Shown here: one piece after another, positions 1 to 8,400 of the stretch
Numbering within the stretch: position 1 is the first letter of the stretch
Layout of the letters: each line of letters starts with the position of its first letter
Source: Ettlia oleoabundans
Lineage: Eukaryota; Chlorophyta; Chlorophyceae; Chlamydomonadales
NCBI GenBank assembly: GCA_019693395.1
Contig: JAAMXP010001559.1
Span: forward strand, 1 to 12,318
Reading direction: 5' to 3'
Length of the DNA: 12,318 nt
Program-made: the position numbers and the translations under genes
The notes under the pieces: generated by a model
What the model saw: the letters and a program-made list of their open reading frames with translations, nothing else
What the model was told of the DNA's origin: nothing
Databases searched by the model: none

Positions 1-19
1 ACCCCACCCCACCCCCCAG

Positions 20-699
20 GTCTGCTGTTGGAGCTGCGGGACATACCTCCGCTGCCACCGCACCCGCACTGCCAGGCATGGCAGCGCCTGCACCGCCGCT
101 TTGTGGACACTAGCCAGAAATCCATAATGGGAATGTTTGGGGCCGCCGGCAAGAAGCGGGCAGCCCAGCAGCAGCAGCAACAGCAGTCGGAGGCGACATG
201 CTCAGCAGCAGGAGCACAAGGGGCGGCAGAAAGGAGGCCAGCAGCGGAGATGGCGTCTTCTGGCGCTTCTGCTGCGGGAGCAGCTGCCTCCGACTGTGCC
301 GACGGCGAGGCGCGGGATGGCCGAGATCCCAAAAAGCCTCGTAGGAGTGAAGTGGCAGCAGCACTGGCGGCAAATGCCGTTACGAAGCCAGCACAAGCGG
401 CAGTGCGACATGGATGTGATGGCCGCAAAGGAGCAGATGCAGCAAGAAGGGAGCAAAGAGAGGGACAGCCGGCGGATGGGGCGGCGGCACCCAGTGAAAC
501 CCGCTGGCAACATCCTGGCGGCGAGCCAGCCCAGCAGCTGCAAGTGTCGGGCGACAAACCAGCCGTTGCATCCCGAGGATCTGGGCGTGGCAGGGGGAGC
601 AGCCAGCAGCAAAATAAGGCTGGGAAGAACGGCGCAGAGGCTGGGCAGCGCACGATAGGCTCGTTTTTTGCGGCGGCGGCGGGTGGAGCCGACGGCTAA
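20..699 (+). CDS. C-terminal exon of a PIP-box protein (5' partial), probable replication/repair factor
   Basis: An acceptor (C-rich tract ending CAG at 17-19) opens an exon whose first two bases complete a split codon. It then reads LLLELRDIPPLPPHPH and on to TAA at 697-699, about 226 residues. Seen: QKSIMGMF about 30 residues in, resembling a PIP box with Met in the first aromatic position; a Gln run (seven, codons near 166-186); a basic DPKKPRRSE stretch resembling an NLS; a long Ala/Gly/Gln/Arg-rich, probably disordered linker; and QRTIGSFF nine residues from the end, an exact Q-x-x-I-x-x-F-F PIP box. Known: such motifs dock proteins on the PCNA clamp and often sit at extreme C-termini of polymerases, nucleases and ligases. 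Inference: a nuclear replication or repair factor. The catalytic part lies left of the window, so the family cannot be named. Transcription continues to a TGTAA at 784. Confidence 0.75.
115..138 (+). other. PIP-like motif QKSIMGMF
   Basis: Gln, an aliphatic Ile at the fourth position and Phe at the eighth fit Q-x-x-[ILM]-x-x-[FY]-[FY], except for Met at the seventh position. It lies just after the last folded-looking stretch (AWQRLHRRF) and is followed by GKKR, the basic flank often seen after PIP motifs. It could be a second, weaker PCNA contact, or just the end of the folded domain. Confidence 0.45.
646..669 (+). other. Canonical C-terminal PIP box QRTIGSFF
   Basis: The codons spell Q-R-T-I-G-S-F-F, an exact match to the PCNA-interaction consensus, nine residues before the stop. 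The segment before it is Gly/Gln/Lys-rich and low in complexity, as expected for a flexible tether. Confidence 0.75.
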
Positions 700-732
700 C
701 TCCTGTTCACCTCCTGTTCACCTCCTGTTCAC
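700..732 (+). repeat. Three tandem copies of an 11-bp unit in the 3' UTR
   Basis: The unit CTCCTGTTCAC is repeated three times without mismatch, beginning at the first base after the stop codon of the upstream PIP-box gene. Confidence 0.9.
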
Positions 733-783
733 CAGGTTGCTGTTGGCTTGCTTCCAGCGTGTTTTGGACCCTTTTTTCATGCA

Positions 784-788
784 TGTAA
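784..788 (+). terminator. TGTAA polyadenylation signal of the PIP-box gene
   Basis: TGTAA lies 85 bases after the stop codon at 699. TGTAA is the usual polyadenylation signal in green algae, with cleavage about 10-15 bases downstream. The 207 bases from here to the next predicted ATG (996) show no further ORF of note and should hold the promoter of the next gene. Confidence 0.65.
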
Positions 789-995
789 CGACGTATGGCT
801 GCCGCGCAGGAAGGTCCGCTAGGCGGCTGGCTACCGGGCATCGCGAGGGTGCATGCAGTACGTTCATGGATGGCCGTAAGGCCGAGTCTTGGGGTTCCCG
901 CTTGCAGCACTCACAGGCACTAGTAGACTGCTCATATATGCTGGGCAGGTCAAGCTTAATGCGCGTGTGTGCCCGGATGGGCCTGTACGCATGAG

Positions 996-1049
996 ATGTG
1001 GGCTGGCGCGGCTTTGAGCCTCGGTTTCCTGCTGCTCCTGGTAGCTGCA
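996..1049 (+). other. Predicted signal peptide of the small secreted protein
   Basis: Eighteen codons read MWAGAALSLGFLLLLVAA: a short N-terminus, an uninterrupted Leu/Val/Phe core and an Ala-Ala end typical of signal peptidase sites. The codon after it is split by the first intron. Exon 1 is so short because the genomic frame meets TAA inside the GTAAGG donor. Confidence 0.55.
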
Positions 1050-2109
1050 AGGTAAGGTTACCGCATTGCTGGGGCGTTTGAGCTGCTTCGTTTCACATCC
1101 TGCCCGGGGGTCAGTGCCACCATGGCTCCCCTTACAAAAACAGGCTGCCTATTTCCTGCAGAATACGCAGTACAGGCCCCGGTGAGCACGACAGCGGCTG
1201 GAGGCGGCCCCGGAGTGCAGGTGGGAGTGTGCACCCGGCGGGCAGCTCTGTTGCCCGCCACAGGGGGACTGGAGAGTGCAAGCGGCCCGCTGCTTGCTTC
1301 TCCAGCTGGCTGCCCCGCACATTTTTACGCATTTGAAGAAGCCATGTCAGCCAACCTGCTCCAGTGAACATTAACTCCAAGATGGCGTTGCCGTTGAACC
1401 CCTTGAATCTTCTGCAGGACGAGACCCCATCATCGTTATTCACTGGGAGGCAGCAAGCCAAACAACAGCAACTCCTGTGGAAGAACCCATAGATACCCCT
1501 GTTGCCTGCATCCCCCGCTGCAAGCAGGGATGGGTGTGCGCAAACGGCAAGGTGGGGCAGGGTGGGCTGGCGGCTGGCAGCGCTTTCGCCATGGGTGCAA
1601 GCAACTAGCGGCATCGGATTGCCTGCTCCCCCGCATGTTGCCCCACATCCAGGCCGAAACCAGCGAACACTGCTGTGCACCGGAAGAAAAAGCAAATATC
1701 CCATCCTCTCTCCTCATGCTTGCCCAGTTGTCCGCCTGGGAAACGATCCTTGCTGCCATTTGCCACCTTGCAGGGGGCCAAACCGCGATGTGTCCACAGC
1801 ATGGTTGCGCAACAGCCATCTGGTATCAACGGAAAGATCAGTGCAGCGCTGATGCAACAGTTGCGAACCGTGCAGCCGGGCAGCATCTTGGAAGAAAGCT
1901 GCAAAGGTTGCAGGACGCGGCTGCCTGGTAGCGTCGCCAAGCCATCCAGCGGCAGCACCATCATTAGCAGCAGCAAGGCCGACTTGGTCATGCCCTCGCA
2001 TGCGCTGGATGGCCGGGCCAGCAGGAAGAAAGAAGCACAGCTGCTTGGCCAGGATGGCGGCGGCACCAGTGCGTCACATGGATCACAACGCCACCCCATT
2101 GTTGCCTAA
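996..2109 (+). CDS. Predicted small secreted cysteine-containing protein, unknown family (4 exons)
   Basis: Model: exons 996-1051, 1162-1220, 1418-1551 and 1774-2109, joined by GT-AG introns of 110, 197 and 222 bp (donors GTAAGG, GTGGGA, GTGGGG; acceptors all TGCAG). The phases match at every junction (585 nt, 194 aa). The first 18 residues, MWAGAALSLGFLLLLVAA, form a textbook signal peptide with a hydrophobic core and small residues at the cut site. Then follow a short Arg/Gly region, the segment RDPIIVIHWEAASQ, a Pro/Thr/Glu stretch, and Cys at 69, 73, 79, 89, 126 and 129. The spacing C-x3-C-x5-C-x9-C with Gly and Pro resembles small disulfide-stapled extracellular modules, and the even Cys count fits disulfides. 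The C-terminal third is Ser/Gly-rich. I do not recognise a family. The last exon is the least certain part: an alternative exon from 1653 in another frame ends at 1931. TGTAA at 2240 gives a plausible 3' end. Confidence 0.45.
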
Positions 2110-2197
2110 TTCCAGCCTTTGATGTTGTGTTCAAGCCTTCTGTGTCATAATTAGCTCAAGCCATCAATCTGCATGTTTTGCGCCTACGGGCCCAGCG

Positions 2198-2202
2198 TTA
2201 CA
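2198..2202 (-). terminator. TGTAA polyadenylation signal of trpA (minus strand)
   Basis: Plus-strand TTACA here reads TGTAA on the minus strand, 58 bases beyond the trpA stop codon. This predicts a trpA mRNA end near 2185. It lies upstream of the opposing gene's own signal at 2240, so the two 3' UTRs should overlap. Confidence 0.6.
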
Positions 2203-2239
2203 ATAGAAGCAGGCCTCGAATAGTTGCTGCTGCAAGATT

Positions 2240-2244
2240 TGTAA
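2240..2244 (+). terminator. TGTAA polyadenylation signal of the secreted-protein gene
   Basis: TGTAA occurs 131 bases after the stop at 2109. Cleavage about 10-15 bases further on would fall at about 2255-2260, right at the stop codon of the opposing trpA gene. The 3' UTR has no other clear feature. Confidence 0.6.
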
Positions 2245-2259
2245 ATTAGAAGTTAAATC

Positions 2260-5135
2260 TCAGATGACGGCCCGCAGGCTGCTTGCCAGGTCAGCCATCC
2301 GCTTCAATCCCTCCTCTGCACATTCAGACCCAACAAGAGCAAGGGAAGCAGCAGCGGCGCTCATCAATCAGCTCAAGAGACAGAACAGCACACACGTTGG
2401 TGAGTGTGCTTTCGTGCTCAGCCATAACGATAAGGTGCACAAGGCCCACGGTCCAAGCAGGGGAGCTGCTCCACTGGGCCCCTCACACCATCGCAAGCCC
2501 CTAAGCGCACTTTAATGCAGATATTACCGTCGCGCCACCCCACCCCACCCAGCACCACCACAACCCCCCACCACAACACCCCGCCCGCCACCTGGTGAGC
2601 CCGACTCCCCAAGCGCCTTGACCAGTGCGCTGCCGCAGATGACGCCCTCGGCGCCCCACGCCTTGAGCTGCTGCGCCTGCAGGAAGACGATTTGGGGATG
2701 AGTGATATCAAAGAAATACGAAGGATGTTGGGAACCCAATGCAAGTGCAGGTCGAAATTATGCAACAGGGCACCGCAGAAAGGGGGGGAACCACAGCAGC
2801 CAAGGCTAAGCATCTACCAATAATGCGAGCCCTTTTTCCTGATGCGGATGCACACCACTAGCAGCGGTATAACAATCCAGCCAGTCCATGAGTCGGTCAT
2901 CATGACAGGGAAGGCATGTGGGATTCGCACCTGCTCCGGCGTCGAAACGCCAAAGCCCACACAGACCGACTTGTCAGTCACCGACTGCAGCTGCTTGATC
3001 AGGCCCTCAACACGCGACTCCATGCTGCCACGCATGCCCGTAACGCCTGCGGGCAGCAACAAGCGGCAGCCGTCAGCCACATCGGCGAATGTGCACAGCT
3101 CAGCCACCTCAACAGACAGGTGCAGTTCAGCATATGGTCGCTGCCGATGCAGCTTTTTCACCCTTCCAGAGAACTGCCTGACGGATCAGGTGGGAATGTT
3201 CAGCGGCAAGGAGCGGCAAACGCTGAGGCGACACTTGTCATTGCCAGCCACTCAGCCAGCCACGAAGGCAGACAGGATATCTGTCAAATAGGTTTACCCA
3301 GCCAGCCGTCATGCACCTGTGAGGGATACAAGGTAGACAAAGCCCTGGCTGCTCTCCGCGATGGCACGCATGCGCTGCTGCGGCGTGGTTGGCGTGGTCA
3401 GCAGCACCAGTTCCAGGCCGTGTGAGGAGGCCACTTCTCGGATCTCAGGCGTCTCCTCAAGCGGGATGTCCGGCACAAGCAGACCTGTGGTACAACGGTG
3501 CATCTCCAGCAGTAACTTGCAGCACTGTGTTGGCAAAAAGGAGTGATGCAAGCAATGCACTACATGCAGGGGCACCCAGGACTGTTTGGCAGTCTCCTGA
3601 AAGCAGCTGCTCATCGCCGTCTTACACGCCACGTCACCACCCGTCACCCATTTGTATACAAAATTGGTCGCGCGGATCAGCCGCCCATCTAAAAGCACAG
3701 GAAGTCACCCATTCATCCCACCTGCAACCATGCATACACGACCCATCCGCCCACCTGAGGCGCCGGCCTCCTTGACTTGGCGGCAGAATTTGTCCAGCCC
3801 CCGGGCCATGATGGGGTTGTAGTAGGTGAACATCACAATGGGGGCCTTGATGCTGGCGCTGGCCTGCCGCACAACATCCAGAACCTGCAGGGGGGAAGAT
3901 CCAAGAGCACAGGAAATATCAGAAGGCAGCAGCGGACAGCAAAGTGGGTCATGAAACTGATGCCAGTTGTTGGCCGGCATGACATGGGAGCTGAGATGAA
4001 ATGCCGTTATCCTCCGATGTACCCTGACGGGAAAAAAGCATGCCGCGCGCGCTCGCGCGCGCGCCCCCCCCTTCGCGCCTGCTTGCCACCCTTCCTCAGC
4101 CTTCCCAGCCTGCATTCCTCTTCGCTCACACCCTTGAAGTTCCAGCACATGCGATGAATAATTCAGCCCAGCTAAAGCCCCACCCCTTTACCTCACCCTG
4201 TCCATGGTGGTGCCCTGCTGCAGCGCCCGTGTGGCGGCTGCCTGGATGGTGGGCCCATCCGCCAAAGGGTCAGAATAAGGCACACCCAGCTCAATCACAT
4301 CCGCGCCAATCTGCACAGCAGGGCTTGATGTTTTACCTGTCAATCGGTGCCATTCTAAATCGGGCTAACAAGCACTCGCAGCAAACAGGCCCCAAGGCCT
4401 GCCTTGCTCTGATGATGCCTGTACTAAATCTGCAGTCACTGAAAGCCAGTGACCCGCGGGGATCATTCTTAAAGCCAGCCGCGTGCAAGCACCCGCCAGC
4501 ACCCGCTAGCACCCACCTCATCCAGCTTCTGCAGCGCCTTAATTGTGGTGGTGGCATCGGGGTCGCAGGCAACCAGGAAGGGCACAAATGCAGCCCTGCA
4601 GCTTGTAGACGGACACACATTGTTTTTAAATACAACCACAGCAAGCAATGCTGTCCGATGGAGGGGGCATACGTGGAGTCGACAAGGGATGCTGCCATAA
4701 GAGCTGCCACAAAGGGCCGCGCTGCTTTTACCAGCGCTCCTGTAATCCCGGAAATCCTGTAACGTAGTGCGTATGATGTGCAAGTACCTGCTGCTCCCTG
4801 CCCCAACCCTACCAATGCAAATGCTCCACTGTTGGCTTGCGGCGGCAGCCAAGGCAAGCGGCGCTGTCCAGTGACACTCACTTGCCCTGCTTCTTCAAGT
4901 CAGCCATCGTGCCGCTGACGCTCTTTGTGCTTGGGGACATTGCTGCCACTTGCACGACCGCCTGGCGTGCCGCCTGGCAGCGAGGAACGCAGCGACTGGG
5001 GGTGGGCGGGGCTGGCAGCCGGGAGAGGCCCCGACTCAGCGGCAATCTAAATGCTCTGGCTACCCCGCTGTTTCTAGGGGCTGCTGCTTGGCAATGCGCC
5101 ACTGTCTGGCGCGCTGCAGCGGCAACCACGACCAT
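2260..5135 (-). CDS. trpA: Tryptophan synthase alpha subunit, plastid precursor (8 exons)
   Basis: The alpha subunit cleaves indole-3-glycerol phosphate to indole and glyceraldehyde-3-phosphate; indole is channelled to the beta subunit, in the plastid in algae and plants. Exons: 5135-4882, 4595-4517, 4310-4197, 3884-3755, 3484-3317, 3046-2931, 2676-2592, 2315-2260. All junctions are GT-AG and in phase (1002 nt, 333 aa). Introns are 206-312 bp. Residues 1-65 (starting [16 protein letters not shown], ending VQVAA) look like a transit peptide; the remaining 268 residues match the usual bacterial TrpA length. Seen motifs: [26 protein letters not shown] with catalytic Glu118 and Asp129 (enteric Glu49/Asp60); [20 protein letters not shown]; the phosphate-binding GFGVSTPEQ and [12 protein letters not shown]; and a final helix [19 protein letters not shown] chose the ATG at 5135 (purine at -3, G at +4) over in-frame ATGs at 5321, 5306 and 5249, which would add residues unlike a transit peptide. 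Nothing suggests inactivity. Confidence 0.95.
4044..4071. repeat. Alternating CG tract followed by a C8 run, in trpA intron 3
   Basis: Positions 4044-4064 are almost pure CG alternation, broken once by T at 4053, and 4064-4071 is a run of eight C. The whole lies inside trpA intron 3 (3885-4196). Alternating CG is the classic Z-DNA-forming sequence. No coding potential is assigned. Confidence 0.85.
4257..4292 (-). other. trpA: TrpA active-site segment (Glu118 to Asp129)
   Basis: In exon 3 the minus strand encodes [12 protein letters not shown]. The two acids are 11 residues apart, the same spacing as the catalytic Glu49 and Asp60 of the enteric enzyme, so indole-glycerol-phosphate lyase activity should be intact. 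Confidence 0.9.
4488..4517 (-). repeat. Three 10-bp repeats running into the trpA intron-2 donor
   Basis: On the plus strand AGCACCCGCC, AGCACCCGCT and AGCACCCACC follow directly on each other. The last overlaps the exon 2/intron 2 boundary, so on the minus strand the GTGGGTGCT of the real donor is followed by two near copies reading CGGGTGCT. The extra copies have GGG in place of the leading GTG, so they should not be competing donors. Confidence 0.85.
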
Positions 5136-5470
5136 CGCAGCCTGTGGGCTACCGGCAAACAAATGCTGGCTTCTAGAGACTAGAACAGGGTCGGCGAGCC
5201 CAATTACTCTCGCACCTAACCCTGCCAGGTTTCTTTCTTGGCAGCCCATCCCGAATTTCGTGGCTCTGGGGCACTCTGGAGCGCAATTGCGGTGTCTTCT
5301 TTGCATTAGCAGCTCTTTCAAACTTATGGAACGTGTCGGCGTTGCACTTTAAGCGCCACCCTGCTGGAAGAGCCATGCCAGCGCCGTAAGTAGGCCTCAC
5401 AGTCGCTGGTCTCCCGCGCGGCTGACAGCAACAGGTGTCGGACTGTTTGACAGCGAACCGGAGGGCGTGT
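5136..5470. promoter_or_regulatory. Divergent intergenic region between trpA and the zinc-finger gene
   Basis: These 335 bases separate the predicted trpA start (minus strand) from the predicted start of the zinc-finger gene (plus strand), and must hold both 5' UTRs and both promoters unless either gene has an upstream non-coding exon. I see no clear TATA box. The notable element is a perfect inverted repeat at 5171-5185. An in-frame TGA at 5423-5425 limits how far the plus-strand reading frame can extend upstream. Open frames inside this interval look accidental. Confidence 0.6.
5171..5185. repeat. Short perfect inverted repeat in the trpA leader/promoter
   Basis: TTCTAG, then AGA, then CTAGAA: a six-base-pair stem with a three-base loop, 36-50 bases upstream of the chosen trpA ATG. 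It could be a dyad protein-binding site or, if transcribed, a small hairpin in the trpA 5' UTR. Confidence 0.7.
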
Positions 5471-8400
5471 ATGGGCAGGCGCAAAAAGGCCAAGGCCATT
5501 GAAGCGGCAGCGGCGTCAGCCGCCGCGGGTGGCCCGCCGTTGGACAGAGGCCAACTCGCCGATTGCTTGTCCCAGACCAGCAAAATTGCGGCAGAGTGCA
5601 ACTCCATCCTGCGGGACCTGCTGCGTGGCAGGTGGGTGGTATAAGGAGTCGCGTGAGTGTAGCCACTGCGCCGTGAGTCTTGTGCCGTTCACGCATGCCA
5701 TGCAACGTGGTTCTGTTGTATTTGTTCTGCGCCCGTCGCGTGTCCCATGTCTCAGCAAACAAGAAGAACATCAAGGTAAGAGTTTGCACAAATCCAGCAG
5801 CGTGTCGTGCCTCCACCCACCATGCTGTGCTGCGACTTGCGGACGCAAACCATCATTTCTCAGCACGCACGCTTCCCGATGCTGGCATCATGCCCGCTGC
5901 TGCAGGTCCCCCCAGCACCAGGACCTGCAGCGTCTGGCCAGCCAGGTGCTGATGGGCCAGTCTCTGGGCCTAACAGACCTGCAGCGAAAGATGGAGAGCC
6001 AGCAGGCGACGCTGGCCGAGCTGCTGAAGGTAAGGGTGAGGGTGAGGCATACGTTCATTTGTGGATGGATATGCAATGCAGGGTAAAAAACGTGTGAATA
6101 CAGTGTGTGAAAAGGTCCTCATGGTGCCATCAGCATCACTGCCATCCATTGGTATGAATGGATGGTGATTTGGGCACTCATGGCTCTTTCCCTTTCCCCA
6201 TCCTGATGTGTCAATATCACTGCACTGAAAACGCAGCGGGTGGATGCCATGCGTTTGCCGGTGCCTAGTACATTACGTTCCCCTGTCTGACCCTCGCCTA
6301 CCTTCTTCACTTGCAGATGCTGAAGCCTGCTGCAGCTGCTGCGGCGCTGGGGCCGCCCCTTGCGTCAGACGGCGATGCCACCGCCATGCTGGCCAGCTAC
6401 GCAGCCCAGCAGCCCAGCCTGTCGGTTGTAAAGGCAAGCACGCCCGTTCTGGCTGGCTTGTGTTCCGTAGTACATCTGCCGGACATCACTTGTCAAGCGG
6501 GCTTGCAGCTGCGTTAGGAGGCTCCACACTTGCTAAGCTGTGCCCGCTCATCCGTCCCCTTTAATTCCCCCTCAAGACGTATTGCTTGCTGGAAGGTTTG
6601 GCCACACGTTCCTTCCTCCCCAGTCAGTTGCCCCGGTGTGCTCCTGCCATGACACATTTGCCGCCCTCCCCACCTCAATCGCCTGATGGCTGGCTGCAGG
6701 GCTGGGACGCGCTCAACTTGCTGGCTGCCCCCGTGCGAAGGCGCAAGGGCCAGAAGGTCGACCGGCGAGGCGAGTCGTCGGGCAGCGTGGGAGGCAGCAA
6801 GAGGGAGCGGTGCTATGGTGTGGAGGCGTACTGGCGCCAGCTGGAGCCAGCTCAGCGGAGGCGCCTCATGCGGGTGCCGCTCAGCAAGATGGCTGAAGGT
6901 GCGCTGCTCAGAGTGACCACAGTCGACTAGGACATCTACAAAACAAGCATGCTGCTTTCAATGAGCACAGTTTACAGTGCGCCTTGTGAGGCTTGGTAGT
7001 TGCTCCCCTGCTCTCCACCCTTTTGGGCAGGTTGCACAACTGCTGCATGTCTCGCCGACCAGCAGAGAATTTATATGGTGTGCCAGATGCGCTGCTGCCA
7101 CTTTGTATGGTGTGCCAGATGCGCTGCTGCCGAATTTCCGCGCTTGGTAGCGGTCATAAGAGTCAACCCTGCCCAGTTATCCCTGCATTGTTATCCTTGT
7201 TTGTTTGCAGCTGTGCGGGCGGAACAAGGGGCTGAGGGCGTGCGTGAACTGGCAGAGGCTCTTGCCCTGCTCCGCCAGCAGGGCGGGCGGTACGCGGCGT
7301 ACTGGCGTTGCCCCTGCTGCGACTCGCGGCTGCTGGATGCCGCATCCTTCGTGCGCCACATGCAGCTGTATCACGAAGAGGTGCAGTACAGCCCCTCGGG
7401 CGCGGCGGTACAGTGCACCAAGTGCCTGAAAGAGGTAGGTAGAAAGGAGGCTGCGCCAACCCCCGCGCTTCTATTGCTGGTGCTGGCACCTGATGCACCT
7501 GGTTTGTGCCTAGTCGTGCCTAATATGTGACTGCAAGCCAATTGCTGGCACTAGTTCCACTTGAAGTTCTCTTCAACCCATCCCACCCAGCCGATTGCAT
7601 GTTAAACGTCTGCCGGCAGCTCTTCAATGTGCTTGGGTACCTACCTTCATCCTCACTCGCATGTTACCTGTTGGCTTGCCTGTGGGCTTGCCTTCTTACT
7701 GGCTTGGCGGCTTACCCACCCCGCAGGTGGTGGGGGCGCACTACCAGAACGAGGAGCCGGGCTTCCCCACTGTGGTGCTGTGCATGAACTGCTGCTGGGA
7801 GGAGCAGATACTGCAGAGCGCAGGTGGGCTTTGTTTCATTTCCATGCCTAATGCGGGGTATGTGACATGTTTCGTCATTTTCATTCAGTCGGCAGGTGGT
7901 GGCAAGGGGATGCCGGTTACCACATAGCAGAAGAGTGGTACCCGTGATGCTGGCCAGCTGCCACTTGTTAGCACAGATTCCTGCTCATGATAATGATTCT
8001 CGTTAGCCACGTGCTGCAGGCGGCGACGACAGCGGCAGCGCAATGCAGCTGCGCATGCCACAACCGGGGCAGCCGCTGTTGCCCCTGGCAGCTACCGCGG
8101 CTGCGGAGGGTGATGGTAGTGGTGGTGGCGGCGGCAGATGGTCCTGGCTGGGGCCGTCTGGCCTGCGGCACAGCCTCAACGGCGAAGTAAGTGCCGGCAG
8201 GAGGAGCAGGAGCGGCAGCGGGAGTGTGACTGAGAGCAGCACAGACCCGACCTCAGATGGGTCCAGCGGGCACGCCGACGAGGGGAGCAGCAGCGAAGAG
8301 GAGCATGGCGGCAACAAGGGCGCGAGCGGCGGCGGCGCATGGGGGCAGCGCCGCAGAGCGGCGCGGCGCCGAAGAGGTGGGGGCGACGAGGCGAGCTACC

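Noticed and set aside
1116..1367. An ATG in an ideal Kozak context (GCCACCATGG, ATG at 1122) with an 81-codon open frame
   Set aside because: Joining this frame to the exon at 1418 runs into a stop within about 25 codons, and the frame has no protein-like features. The model starting at 996 uses matching phases and a signal peptide. The ATG would lie in the first intron.
1653..1931. Alternative last exon of the secreted-protein gene, in a different frame
   Set aside because: It has an acceptor (ATCCAG) and stays open for 93 codons, but leaves a longer 3' UTR, adds a run of less protein-like sequence, and loses the regular Cys spacing. It is kept only as an alternative.
2264..2515. Plus-strand open frame of 83 codons over the trpA 3' end
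   Set aside because: It is antisense to the last trpA exon and intron 7, has no splice or domain support, and its start lies past the polyadenylation signal of the upstream plus-strand gene.
4878..5321. Longer trpA N-terminus starting at 5321, 5306 or 5249
   Set aside because: The frame is open, but the added residues are not transit-peptide-like and the region contains the inverted repeat and lower GC. The ATG at 5135 has a good context and leaves a normal transit peptide plus a 268-residue enzyme.
5762..5775. Possible 12-nt microexon (AAGAACATCAAG) before a strong GTAAGA donor in intron 1 of the zinc-finger gene
   Set aside because: It would keep the frame, but direct joining of 5631 to 5906 is simpler and gives an intron of normal length (274 bp). 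There is no independent support.
8187..8200. GTAAGT followed by GGCAG inside exon 7 of the zinc-finger gene
   Set aside because: The donor is good, but the intron would be only 14 bp. The frame is open straight through and is read as coding.
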